Shown here piece after piece: positions 54,837 to 63,821 of a DNA stretch of 64,000 nt. The stretch covers positions 62,001 through 126,000 of the forward strand of contig CAVYZK010000008.1 in assembly GCA_963772935.1 (NCBI GenBank), in the 5' to 3' direction. Positions within the stretch are counted from its first letter, which is position 1; every line of letters begins with the position of its first letter. The position numbers were made by a program, and so were the translations under genes. Below the pieces are notes generated by a model, which did no database searches, was not told where the DNA came from, and was given only the letters and a program-made list of their open reading frames with translations. The DNA comes from JANNNF01 sp963772935. GTDB taxonomy: Bacteria; Pseudomonadota; Alphaproteobacteria; Rhodobacterales; Rhodobacteraceae.

Positions 54837-56273
54837 CAGACGGTTCCTTCGATTGGGGCTGGGCCTTGCCCCATTTTGCGCAGGGCGTCAACGACAAGGC
54901 TGACCTTGATGCCCTTTGACCCCTTCACCAGCACGATGTCGCCTGCATCAATCAGGCTGCGGGCACGGGGCACAAGTTCGGTCGCGGCCTCGACCCATTC
55001 GCCCCGCTGCGCGCGCGGCAGGGCCAGCCACAGGGCGTGCATCCGGGGGCCGACACAGTGGATCACGTCAATCGCCGACAGCCCTGCATGCTGGGCTACG
55101 GCCTGATGCAGGGTCAATTCCGTTGGCCCCAGTTCCAGCATGTCGCCCAGGATGGCAATGCGCCGCCCGTTGCCGATGCGGCCCACCCCGTGGTGCGGCT
55201 GCGCCGCGATCAGCACATCCAGACTGGCGGCAAGCGAGGCCGGGTTGGCGTTGAAGGCATCGTCGATCAGGTCAAAGAACGTCTCCTCGACCCGGTCCAG
55301 CAAGATACGGTCCCGCGTGCCCCGGCCCGCAGGCGGTGCCCAGGTGCCGATGTCACAGGCGGCAATGGTCGGATCGCACCCAAGCGCATCGGCGACGGCA
55401 AGTGCCCCCAGCCCGTTCAGCGCAAAGTGACGCCCGGGGGAGCGGACCTTGAACAGGAACGCCTCGCCCCGGCGGGTGGCCTGCACCACGGTCGCCTCGG
55501 CGGTCAGAGTGGCAGTGGCCATGTGATAATCGGCACCGGTGGCGACGCCGAACAGCACCTGCCGCGCGCCGGTGGCGCGGGCCTTGGCGGTCAGGATCGG
55601 CGTGACGGGCAGATCGGCGGGCAACACCGCCACACCACCCGGCAGCAAACCGTCCATGATGGCGGCCTTTTCATGGGCGATGCCGTCGAGGTTCTCAAAC
55701 GCCTCCAGATGGGCGGGTGACACGATGGTGATCAGCGCGACATGCAGTTGCGCCATGCGGGCCAGCGGGGCAATTTCCCCGGGATGGTTCATGCCGATCT
55801 CGATCACGGCAAAATCCGCGTCCACCGGCATGCGCGCAAGCGTCAGCGGCACGCCCCAGTGGTTGTTGTAGCTCGCCTCGGCGGCATGGACACGGCCCTG
55901 CCCGCCCAGAATGGCGCGCAGCATTTCCTTGGTCGAGGTTTTGCCGACAGACCCCGTGACCCCCACAACGCGGGCCTTGGTACGGGCACGGGCAAACCGG
56001 CCCAGATCCTCCAGCCCCCGCAGCACATCGGGCACGATCAGCAGGGGGGCATCCTTGCGCCACACCGTCAGGGCGGCGCGATACAAGGGCTGCCGCAGCC
56101 CCCTTGGCCAAGGCCTGACCGACGAAATCATGGCCATCGCGCACATCGGTCAGCGCCACGAACAGATCGCCGGGCTGCAAGGTGCGGGTGTCGATCGACA
56201 CGCCACTGGCTTGCCAGTCGGCAGTCGTCTGGCCCCCGGTGGCGGCAACGGCATCGGATGAGGTCCACAGCAT
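54836..56273 (-). CDS. murF: UDP-N-acetylmuramoyl-tripeptide-D-alanyl-D-alanine ligase MurF (frameshifted)
   Basis: Mur ligase of about 479 residues adding D-Ala-D-Ala. Start MLWTSSDAVAATGGQT at 56273; TRTLQPGDLFVALTDVRDGHDF; ATP-binding GVTGSVGKTSTKEMLRAIL; NNHWGVPLTLARM; EIGMNHPGEIAPLA. The frame breaks near 56056: RRPDGVA must join KDAPLLIVPDV, which fits one extra C; length is 3n+1. It overlaps mraY's start by one base and murE's end by one base. Confidence 0.94.
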
Positions 56274-57779
56274 CAGATCACCCCATCAAGCGCGGCCACC
56301 GCCACACTTGCCTGTTCCACATCGTCAAACGGATAGATGTCACCCTTGATGACCTGCCCGGTTTCATGCCCCTTGCCGGCCACCAGCACGGCATCGCCGG
56401 GCTGGGCGGCATCCACGGCGCGCAGGATCGCCTCGGCCCGGTCGCCCACATCGTGCGCATCCGGGCAGGCGGCCATCACCTCGGCCCGGATTGCGGCGGG
56501 GTCTTCGGACCGGGGGTTGTCGTCGGTCACATAGAGCACATCGGCATTGTCGCGGGCCGCAGCGCCCATCAGCGGGCGTTTGGTGCGGTCGCGGTCGCCG
56601 CCTGCACCGAACACCACGATCACCCGACCCATCACATGCGGGCGCAGGGCGCGCAGCGCGGTTTCGATGGCGTCGGGCGTATGGGCGTAATCGACAAACA
56701 CCGCAGCCCCGTTGCGCCGGGTGGCGGCCAGTTGCATCCGGCCCCGCACCCCGGTCAGTTTCGGCAGCACGGCAAACACCCGGGCGGCGTCTTCGCCCGC
56801 CGCAATCACCAGGCCAGCGGCCACGGCCACATTCTCGGCCTGAAACCCGCCGATCAGGTTCAGACGCACCTGATGCGGCTGGCCCTGCCACGAAAACCGC
56901 ACATCCTGCCCGGTGGCATCATAGCGCTGGTTCAACAGCCGCAGATCGGCCGCCTCGCCATGGCCCACGGTCAGGCAGCGCAGCCCCCGCGCCTGTGCAA
57001 CGCTGGCAAGGTCTGCGCCCGCGCGCGCCGTTCAGGTTGATCACGGCCACGCCGTCTTGCGGCAAGGCGCGGGTGAACAGGGCGGATTTGGCGTCAAAAT
57101 ACGCGTCCATCGTGTGGTGATAATCCAGATGGTCCTGCGTCAGGTTGGTGAACCCGGCAGCGACCAGCCGCACGCCATCCATCCGGCGCTGGTCCAGCCC
57201 GTGGGACGATGCCTCCATCGCGGCATGGGTCACCCCTGCCCCGGCGGCGGCGGCCAGCATGGCGTGCAGGGTGATCGGGTCGGGGGTGGTGTGGGCGGAC
57301 GGGGCGGCCCATGCGCCCTCTACCCCGGTGGTGCCGATGTTGATGGCCTCGTGCCCCAGGGCCATCCAGATTTGCCGGGTAAAGGTTGCAACGGACGTTT
57401 TGCCATTGGTGCCCGTGACGGCCACCATGGTTTCAGGCTGCGCGCCAAACCACAGGGCAGCGGCATAGGCCAAAGCCTCGCGCGCGTCTTCGGCCACGAT
57501 CAGGGCGGCATCGGTATCGGCCAGCACGTCCGCGGCCAGCCGTGCGCCGGCGGCATCGGTCAGAATGGCGGCAGCGCCCTGGGACAGGGCAGTTGCGATA
57601 AAGCTGGCACCATGCACCCGTACCCCGGGAAGCGCCGCGAACAGCATGCCCGCCCGCACGGCGCGGCTGTCCACGGTCAGACCGGACAGCGCCGGGTCGC
57701 GGTCGCGCCCGTTGCCGGGCCGGGCGGTCAGGCCCAGATCAGATAACCGCTTTGCCCGACCTGCCGCTGTGTTTGCCAT
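56273..57779 (-). CDS. murE: UDP-N-acetylmuramoyl-tripeptide synthetase MurE (frameshifted)
   Basis: Mur ligase of about 502 residues, in this group adding meso-diaminopimelate. Start MANTAAGRAKRLSDLGL at 57779; VDSRAVRAGMLFAALPG; ATP-binding VTGTNGKTSVATFTRQI; TTPDPITLHAML; C-terminal DNPRSEDPAAIRAEV (DNPR is the DAP-specificity motif). The frame breaks near 57022 in a GC-repeat: VINLNGA must join AGADLASVAQARGLRC; length is 3n+1. Confidence 0.94.
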
Positions 57780-57792
57780 GGCGCACCGCCCC

Positions 57793-59583
57793 TTACTGTT
57801 TGACGGCTGTTAACCCATCCAGCGGGGCAGGTTCAACCACTGGTGCCATGCCCATCAGGGGGGCGACGCGGCGGATGATTTCAGCCGCGACGGGAACGGC
57901 GGTCCACCCGGCGGTGCGGCGCGGCTTTGGTCCCGAGGTTTCAACCGGTTCATCCAGCGTCACGATCAGCACGTATTTGGGATCACTGGCCGGGAACATC
58001 GAGGCGAAGGTGTTCACCACCTTGTCCTTGTAATAGCCGCCCCCGGGTTTGGGTTTGTCGGCCGTGCCGGTCTTGCCCGCCACCTGATAGCCCGGCACTT
58101 CGCCCAAGCTGGCGGTGCCGTGGGTCACCACGCGGCGCAGCATGGCAACCGCATCATGTGCAGATTGTTCGCGCATCACGCGGGTGCCGGTGGTCTGACC
58201 TTCACGCTTGAGCAGTGTTGGCTTGATCATCACCCCGCCATTGGCAATCGCCGCGTAGGCTGCTGCAAGGTTCAACGGGCTGGACGAAATGCCATGCCCG
58301 AAAGATGCCGTCACGGTCACGATATCGGGCCATTTCTTGGGGCGCAGCGGTTTGGCCCCCGCAGCTTCGATCAGTTCCACCGGCGAGGGGCTAAGCACGC
58401 CAAGCGACTGCAAAAACGCCTGCTGGCGCAAGCCGCCGATCATCAAGGCAACATGGCCGGTGCCGATGTTCGACGACACTTCGATCACCTCGGACAGGGT
58501 TTTGGTGGGGCCGTAGTTATGCCCCTCAAACTCACCAATCCGCTTGCGCCCGATCACCAGACTGCGGGTGTCAATCGGCGTGTCGGGGGTCACAAGGCCA
58601 AGGTCCATGGCTTGGGCTGCGGCGAAAATCTTGTAGGTGGACCCCAGTTCGTACAGACCCTGCACCGCACGATTGAACAGCGGGCTATCGCCGGGATCGG
58701 CCCCTTTTGCGATAAGCGGGCTGGGCCGGTCATTGGGGTCAAACGCGGGCAGCGACGCCATGCTGAGGATCTCGCCCGTGTTCACATCCAGCAAGATCGC
58801 CGCCGCCCCCTTGGCGTTCATCATCATCATGCCGGCCCCCAGCACGTCTTCCACCGTGGCCTGCAAGGTCAGATCAATCGACAGCGCCATCGGCGTGTCG
58901 CCCTGTGACGGGTCGCGCAGCCGCGCATCCATCGCCTTTTCGACGCCAGCGGTGCCGATGACCTCGGCAGAGTTCACGCCCTCGGCCCCGAAGGACGCGC
59001 CGCCAAGGATATGCGCCGCCAATTGGCCGTTGGGGTAAAGCCGCATCTCACGCGGACCAAACAGCAAGCCCGGATCGCCGATGTCATGCACACTTTGAAT
59101 CTGTTCGGGCGACAACACCTTGCGCACCCACATGAAACTGCGCCCGTCGGTAAAGCGGCGCAGCAGGTCTTCTTCCTTCAACTCCGGAAAGATCAGGGCC
59201 AGTTGCTTGGCCGCGCGGGCCGGGTCAACCATGTCCTTGGGCTGGGCATAAAGCGAGCTGGTGGTCATGTTGGTGGCCAGCACCCGGCCATTGCGGTCGG
59301 TGATATCGGCGCGTTGCGCGGTGATTTCCGCACCCGGTGCCGAGGCAAGTGGTTCCATCGGTTCAGACGCGGCCAGCAGGCCCATCCGCGCGCCAATGGT
59401 AGAAAACACCACGAAAAACCCAAGCGCCATCACCAGCAGCCGGAATTCTGCCCGCCCGCGCGCGCGGTCGCGCATCACCTCGTGGCGCAGGCGCAGGTTT
59501 TCACGCTCGATGCTATCGGGGTTTTCACCCTTTTGACGGGCCGACAGGATACGCGCCAGCGGGCGCAGCGGGGTGCGGGTCAC
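57793..59583 (-). CDS. ftsI: Penicillin-binding protein 3 / FtsI
   Basis: Septal transpeptidase of 596 residues. One N-terminal membrane helix (FRLLVMALGFFVVFSTIG), a dimerisation domain (RADITDRNGRVLATN) and the transpeptidase motifs STYK (ELGSTYKIF), SSN (SSNIG) and KTG (AGKTGTADK). The start is GTG at 59583, overlapping the ftsL stop by four bases. Confidence 0.96.
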   Translation of the reverse strand: MTRTPLRPLARILSARQKGENPDSIERENLRLRHEVMRDRARGRAEFRLLVMALGFFVVFSTIGARMGLLAASEPMEPLASAPGAEITAQRADITDRNGRVLATNMTTSSLYAQPKDMVDPARAAKQLALIFPELKEEDLLRRFTDGRSFMWVRKVLSPEQIQSVHDIGDPGLLFGPREMRLYPNGQLAAHILGGASFGAEGVNSAEVIGTAGVEKAMDARLRDPSQGDTPMALSIDLTLQATVEDVLGAGMMMMNAKGAAAILLDVNTGEILSMASLPAFDPNDRPSPLIAKGADPGDSPLFNRAVQGLYELGSTYKIFAAAQAMDLGLVTPDTPIDTRSLVIGRKRIGEFEGHNYGPTKTLSEVIEVSSNIGTGHVALMIGGLRQQAFLQSLGVLSPSPVELIEAAGAKPLRPKKWPDIVTVTASFGHGISSSPLNLAAAYAAIANGGVMIKPTLLKREGQTTGTRVMREQSAHDAVAMLRRVVTHGTASLGEVPGYQVAGKTGTADKPKPGGGYYKDKVVNTFASMFPASDPKYVLIVTLDEPVETSGPKPRRTAGWTAVPVAAEIIRRVAPLMGMAPVVEPAPLDGLTAVKQ

Positions 59584-59930
59584 AGGTCATTCCCCTCGGT
59601 GGTGCCTTGCACATCGACCGGCATCGACATTTCGGGCAGTTCAGGTGCGGGATAGGCGATAGAGGCTGGCTGGCCAAATTGCCCGGGTTCCAGCGGCAAC
59701 AAACCCAGTCGGTCAAAGTTCAGCCCCGCCAGTTCGCGCAGCCGGTCGGGGCGGTTCAGATAAGCCCATTCGGCGCGCTGTACCGCCAAAGCCTCGCGCA
59801 GGCCCGCGATGGATTGTTGCAGGGCCTTGACCTCTCGCAGGGCGGTCTGGGTCGCATAGTTTTCACGGTAGGCCCAGAAGCCAAGGGCGATGACGGCCAG
59901 AAAGGTCAGGACATAGATCACGGGGCGCAT
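59580..59930 (-). CDS. ftsL: Cell division protein FtsL
   Basis: Bitopic divisome protein of 116 residues with a short N-terminus, one membrane helix (MRPVIYVLTFLAVIALGFWA) and a coiled-coil periplasmic segment (REVKALQQSIAGLREALAV). The ATG at 59930 is chosen; the frame continues to 60176 inside rsmH. Confidence 0.88.
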   Translation of the reverse strand: MRPVIYVLTFLAVIALGFWAYRENYATQTALREVKALQQSIAGLREALAVQRAEWAYLNRPDRLRELAGLNFDRLGLLPLEPGQFGQPASIAYPAPELPEMSMPVDVQGTTEGNDL

Positions 59931-59931
59931 G

Positions 59932-60996
59932 TCAGCGGCGTCCTTTCGTAGGGGAAGGCTTGGTGTAATGCGGCTTGATGCCATGGGATTTGGCGAATTG
60001 CGGCACGGCAAGGTCGGTGTCGTCCAACAGCGCAGCAGGCACATCGGTGCGGGTGGCGATGCGCAGTTTGGCCGACCGCGCGCGGGGGTTCTCAAGCAGT
60101 TCCTGATCGTCCGGCCCGATGGCCCGTTTGTTGACCAGCGTAAAGCGCGCGGTGGTGTCGGCGCGGGCGGGGGCATAGCGGTTGGTGTTGGCCTCGGCCC
60201 CCGAGGCCAGTTGCAGATACCGCTTCACGATGCGGTCCTCCAAGCTGTGGAAGGTCACGACCGCCAGCACACCACCCGGACGCAAGGCCCGCTCTGCCGC
60301 CGCCAGCCCCGCCGTCAGTTCGGCAAATTCGGCGTTCACCGCGATGCGGATGGCCTGAAAGCTGCGGGTCGCCGGGTGGCTTTGCCCCGGTTTCGGGCGC
60401 GGCAGGCATTTGGCGATGATCTCGGCCAGTCGCAGGGTGGTGGTGATCGGCTCTTCTGCCCGGGCCGCCACGATGCTGCGCGCAATGCGGCGGGAGGCAT
60501 GTTCTTCACCGTACAGATACAGGATATCGGCCAGGTGCGCCTCGTCTGACGTGTTGACCAGATCGGCGGCGCTGTCGCCGGACTGGCTCATCCGCATGTC
60601 CAGCGGGCCGTCCTTCATGAATGAAAACCCCCGGGCGGCTTGGTCGATCTGCATCGACGACACGCCAAGGTCCAGCACCACCCCGTCCAGCGGGGTGTCA
60701 CTATAAGTGTCCAGCAGCGAAAACGTGCCCTGCACCAGTCGCAGTCGGTCGCCATACTCGGGTGCCCAAGCCGCCGCCATCTCCAGCGCCAGCGGGTCAC
60801 GGTCTACGCCGATCACACAGGTGGCCCCGGCGTCCAGCAGCCCGCGCGAATATCCCCCTGCTCCAAAGGTGCCGTCCAGCCACAGGCCAGACACCGGGCT
60901 AACCGCCGCCAGAATGGGGCGCAGCAGGACGGGGGTGTGGGGCGCGCGGTCAGCGTCGGCGATCAGGGGGCGTGCGGGGCGTTTGGGTCGGGCCAT
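59932..60996 (-). CDS. rsmH: 16S rRNA (cytosine(1402)-N4)-methyltransferase RsmH
   Basis: Protein of 354 residues (MraW) methylating C1402 in 16S rRNA. Start MARPKRPARPLIADADRAP at 60996; motifs LDGTFGAGGYSRGLL, DGVVLDLGVSSMQID, FKAIRIAVN (SFQAIRIAVNAEF) and VTFHSLEDRIVKRYL. It follows mraZ with two bases' spacing. Confidence 0.96.
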   Translation of the reverse strand: MARPKRPARPLIADADRAPHTPVLLRPILAAVSPVSGLWLDGTFGAGGYSRGLLDAGATCVIGVDRDPLALEMAAAWAPEYGDRLRLVQGTFSLLDTYSDTPLDGVVLDLGVSSMQIDQAARGFSFMKDGPLDMRMSQSGDSAADLVNTSDEAHLADILYLYGEEHASRRIARSIVAARAEEPITTTLRLAEIIAKCLPRPKPGQSHPATRSFQAIRIAVNAEFAELTAGLAAAERALRPGGVLAVVTFHSLEDRIVKRYLQLASGAEANTNRYAPARADTTARFTLVNKRAIGPDDQELLENPRARSAKLRIATRTDVPAALLDDTDLAVPQFAKSHGIKPHYTKPSPTKGRR

Positions 60997-60997
60997 A

Positions 60998-61507
60998 TCA
61001 GCCCGCCCGTTTGTGCCTGCCGACCAGCGCCAGCGGGTCGATGCCGTCATCCTCATCGTCTTCCGCCAGCTCGGCGTCATAGACTTCGCGGCGGAACAGG
61101 CGGAAACGGTTGGTGAAACCGGCAAAGGCGGCCTCGCCGCCCGCCCCAAGGTCATCGCCCAGAAAACCCATCTTTTCGCGCACCCGGGGTGGCAGCACGA
61201 TGCGGCCATCGGGTTCGATCTCGACCATGGCGGACCGGCTGATAAGCTCGCGCTCTGCGCGGATGCGCTCGGGCGAGCCAAGGTCCATCGCCTCGATCTG
61301 GGCTGAAAGGGCATCTGCCCCGGCCTTGGAGTAACACTCGACAAAGTTCCGGGATTTGCCGCCATAGACCATATACAGCCGGGGGCGGGGAAAGTCGGCT
61401 GAGGCCGGGTCGTCAGCTTCCAGAACACGGCGGAAGGCTGCCGGGATCGAGACCCGCGCCTTGCTGTCTACCTTCTGGTAGAACTCGCCTCTGAACGCCT
61501 CAGACAT
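60998..61507 (-). CDS. mraZ: Division/cell wall cluster transcriptional repressor MraZ
   Basis: AbrB-like protein of 169 residues, first gene of the dcw cluster. Two swapped-hairpin AbrB repeats: YQKVDSKARVSIPAAFRRVL and VEIEPDGRIVLPPRVREKMG. It binds direct repeats of TGGGN in E. coli, repressing its own operon. The long leader upstream resembles the UpsM region. Confidence 0.96.
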   Translation of the reverse strand: MSEAFRGEFYQKVDSKARVSIPAAFRRVLEADDPASADFPRPRLYMVYGGKSRNFVECYSKAGADALSAQIEAMDLGSPERIRAERELISRSAMVEIEPDGRIVLPPRVREKMGFLGDDLGAGGEAAFAGFTNRFRLFRREVYDAELAEDDEDDGIDPLALVGRHKRAG

Positions 61508-61556
61508 TTGCCAATCGGCCCTTCAAGTTTACTTGCCAAACACACCCCGTAGAACG

Positions 61557-61790
61557 AAAATAGGCGGATCGAGCGGCTGCCACTGCCCGATCCGCCTTCT
61601 GTCCCATCGCTGGGCGTCCTCTGCGCGTGCCACCTGGGGGAGATGTCTGCTCGCCCGCGCCGTGGATCTCGTCGTCTTATTCTGAAAGGGGCTGCCGTGT
61701 AGCTGCCTGTATGAGCCTGCCTTATCGCCTTGTTCGGGGTCTTGATGCTGCCCCAGCGTTTTTGTTTTGCCCGTTTCAGTCTTCGTAAGA
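61557..61790 (-). ncRNA. UpsM-like small RNA from the mraZ leader
   Basis: The mraZ leader ends in a hairpin (GGCGGATCG ... CGATCCGCC) followed by TATTTT at 61557-61597, 50-90 bases before the mraZ ATG. In Rhodobacter sphaeroides the same place carries UpsM, an abundant sRNA produced by premature termination in the long dcw 5' leader. Position, terminator and leader length (>250 bases) agree; the 5' end is my estimate. No conserved ORF is seen here. Confidence 0.6.
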
Positions 61791-61885
61791 AAAGGGATGC
61801 CATGGGATTTCGTGGGAAGCAACGGAAATCTTTGGGCATCAGGGGCCATATCTTGTCCTGCGCCGTGCTCAAATCCCGTATTTGG

Positions 61886-61894
61886 TGTGGATAA
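61886..61894 (-). promoter_or_regulatory. Perfect DnaA box in the mraZ leader region
   Basis: The minus strand reads TTATCCACA, a perfect match to the DnaA box consensus, about 380 bases upstream of mraZ. It is a single site flanked by CAAAG/CTTTG inverted bases (GATTGCTTTGTGAGCAAAG). Confidence 0.5.
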
Positions 61895-61973
61895 CTTTGC
61901 TCACAAAGCAATCTCTAGGGATCACGGCGGTGTGAGCCGCTAGATATGGTGGCGTGAGCCTGCTGTGGCGACC

Positions 61974-61988
61974 CCCCATATTTTCCCA
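61974..61988 (-). promoter_or_regulatory. TGGGN-N5-TGGGN repeat, possible MraZ box (proximal)
   Basis: Minus strand TGGGAAAATATGGGG has two TGGG units spaced ten bases apart, the spacing of MraZ boxes in E. coli. A near-identical repeat lies at 62087-62101. The third unit seen in E. coli is absent. Confidence 0.4.
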
Positions 61989-62061
61989 AATTATTTTGCG
62001 ATCAGACCATCCCGCAGACCACAGCCCGCTGGAATCCAGCGAATCCCTCGCCAAAAACCAA

Positions 62062-62087
62062 AAAGCCGGGACGATTGTCCCGGCTTT
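62062..62087 (-). terminator. Rho-independent terminator of mrp
   Basis: AAAGCCGGGAC (62077-62087 on the minus strand) pairs with GTCCCGGCTTT, followed by TTGGTTTTT. It ends the mrp transcript and separates it from the dcw leader. Confidence 0.85.
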
Positions 62088-62101
62088 CCCATAATTTCCC
62101 A
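62087..62101 (-). promoter_or_regulatory. TGGGN-N5-TGGGN repeat, possible MraZ box (distal)
   Basis: Minus strand TGGGAAATTATGGGA, 113 bases from the proximal copy and matching it at 13 of 15 positions. It abuts the mrp terminator stem, so it may be chance. Confidence 0.3.
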
Positions 62102-62111
62102 ACCGTATGAT

Positions 62112-62158
62112 TCGTAGGATGGGTGGTCCTTGCGCCCCGCAGGGTCCGCCCATCCCGC
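62112..62158. repeat. Long-loop variant of the GTAGGATGGGC palindrome
   Basis: CGTAGGATGGGTGG and CCGCCCATCC flank a loop containing CTTGCG/CGCAGG, just downstream of the mrp stop. It is the fifth copy in the window and the least regular. Confidence 0.6.
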
Positions 62159-62159
62159 C

Positions 62160-63233
62160 TCAGGCCATCCCGCCCGCCACCAACCGCGCCGCCAGCCGCG
62201 CATAGGCCTCGGCCTGCGCCCCCTGCCCCGCCGCAATCGGCACGCCCGCGTCGCCCGCGAGCCGCACATCAAGGCTCAGCGGCAGTTCCCCCAGAAACGG
62301 CAACCCCAACTTGGCGGCCTCTGTCGCCACGCCGCCGTGACCAAAGATGTGTTCCTCATGCCCGCAGTTCGGACAGATATAAGTAGACATATTCTCAATC
62401 AGCCCCAGCACCGGCGTCTTCAGCTTGACGAACATGTCCAGCGCCTTGCGTGCATCCAGCAGCGCCACATCCTGCGGCGTGGACACGACAATGGCCCCGG
62501 TCAGTTGTGTACGCTGGCACAGGGTCAGTTGAATATCCCCGGTTCCGGGCGGCAGGTCGATGATCAGCACATCCAGCCGCCCCCAGGCCACCTGCCCCAG
62601 CAACTGCTGCAAGGCCCCCATGATCATCGGCCCGCGCCAGATCACCGCCTCGTCGTCCTTCAGCATCAGGCCAATCGACATCATCGTCACGCCATGCGCG
62701 ACCAACGGCTCGATGATCTTGCCATCGGGGCTGGCGGGGCGTTTCGATACCCCCATCATGCGCGGCTGGCTCGGGCCATATATATCGGCGTCCAGCAACC
62801 CGACCCTGCGCCCCTGCCGCGCCAAGGCGACCGCGAGGTTGGACGACACCGTGGATTTGCCAACCCCGCCCTTGCCAGAGGCCACAGCGATGATCCGATC
62901 AATGCCCGAAATCTTCTGCGGCCCACCGGCTTGCGGCGTCGGATGCTGGCCGATCTTCAGGCTGGGCGGGGCGGCTTTTGGCGCCGGCCCATGCGCCGTC
63001 ATCACCACCTGAACGCTTGTCACCCCCGCCAAAGCCCGCAGCGCGGCCTCAGCCTCGGCCTGTGCCGGGGCCAAGGCACGCGCGGCATCGGGGTCTGCGG
63101 CCTCTATCACGAAACGCACCAACCCTGCCTCGACCGACAGCGCGCGAATCAGATCGCGAGAGACAAGATCGCCTCCGCCCGGCACCGGAATCCGCGCAAG
63201 AACCCCTATGACATGTTCCCGATCCACCGACAT
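62160..63233 (-). CDS. mrp: Mrp/NBP35-family Fe-S carrier ATPase (ApbC-like)
   Basis: Protein of 357 residues. An N-terminal DUF59/MIP18-like domain (MSVDREHVIGVLARIPVPGGG ...) precedes the deviant-Walker P-loop GKGGVGKSTVSSNLAVALA and the CPNCG metal-binding CxxC, which binds a bridging [4Fe-4S] cluster. Length and both domains are normal. Confidence 0.95.
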   Translation of the reverse strand: MSVDREHVIGVLARIPVPGGGDLVSRDLIRALSVEAGLVRFVIEAADPDAARALAPAQAEAEAALRALAGVTSVQVVMTAHGPAPKAAPPSLKIGQHPTPQAGGPQKISGIDRIIAVASGKGGVGKSTVSSNLAVALARQGRRVGLLDADIYGPSQPRMMGVSKRPASPDGKIIEPLVAHGVTMMSIGLMLKDDEAVIWRGPMIMGALQQLLGQVAWGRLDVLIIDLPPGTGDIQLTLCQRTQLTGAIVVSTPQDVALLDARKALDMFVKLKTPVLGLIENMSTYICPNCGHEEHIFGHGGVATEAAKLGLPFLGELPLSLDVRLAGDAGVPIAAGQGAQAEAYARLAARLVAGGMA

Positions 63234-63496
63234 CCCGCTCTCCTGCGCATAAACTATGGCCGAAAGTCAGTGTCTTTACGGAAAAGGGCAAGACCGTGTT
63301 TACCAAATGCTCAAAATTCAGTCGAACCCCTTAAGAAACATGACAAATTTGTGAAGTTCAGCCATGCGCCCGCTGCATGGCAGCATTGACGATGAGATGG
63401 ATTGTGCAGATGCAGCAATTGGCTCATGTTAGCTCTAACGGAAAAGCAGATGATCGACGAAACACCAAAGATCACCCGCACCAAAGATGAGGCTTG

Positions 63497-63718
63497 ATGA
63501 ACATGGCATATGTAAACTCCACCCGCGTTGCGTCCAATGGCTTGGCTGATCGCTTTGCAGCCCTCGTGAAATCGGTGAAGACCGCGCTGAACAAGCGTCG
63601 CATCTATTCGCAGACCGTTCGCGAATTGAACGCTCTGTCCGACCGTGAGCTTTCGGATCTGGGGATGCACAAGTCGATGATCGCCGACGTGGCCCGCGAA
63701 GCAGCCTACGGCAAATAA
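63497..63718 (+). CDS. DUF1127 small basic protein (CcaF1-like)
   Basis: Protein of 73 residues (MNMAYVNSTRVASNGLADRF ...) with the C-terminal DUF1127 motif ELNALSDRELSDLGMHKSMI. In R. sphaeroides the DUF1127 protein CcaF1 (RSP_6037) lies directly upstream of the CcsR sRNAs and binds RNA, affecting their processing. The same layout is seen here. The ATG at 63497 has a GAGG site; a TTG one codon earlier is in frame. Confidence 0.92.
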   Translation: MNMAYVNSTRVASNGLADRFAALVKSVKTALNKRRIYSQTVRELNALSDRELSDLGMHKSMIADVAREAAYGK

Positions 63719-63724
63719 GTTTCC

Positions 63725-63806
63725 TGCGAGGCCCGTTTCCTCCTCCCTCGGGCCTTCGTTGAAAGCGGCGACACTTCTCCTCCTCCCTGGTGTCGCCGCA
63801 TTTTTC
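63725..63806 (+). ncRNA. CcsR-like sRNA, unit 1 (two hairpins)
   Basis: Hairpin 1: AGGCCCG (63729-63735) with CGGGCCT (63749-63755), loop containing CCTCCTCCC (63739-63747). Hairpin 2: GCGGCGACAC (63765-63774) with GTGTCGCCGC (63790-63799), loop with CCTCCTCCC (63779-63787), followed by TTTTT, which may act as a terminator or processing site. The loops present anti-Shine-Dalgarno-type CUCCUCCC motifs. Confidence 0.8.
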
Positions 63807-63821
63807 TTTCGGACCTGACAG

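Noticed and set aside
61557..61880. Possible RNase P RNA or tmRNA upstream of mraZ
   Set aside because: The conserved RNase P GAGGAAAGTCC and ACAGAAACC-type blocks and the tmRNA tRNA-like ends are not present.
61468..61911. 147-codon minus-strand frame upstream of mraZ
   Set aside because: It runs through the presumed UpsM-like RNA and its terminator and has no homologue I recognise.
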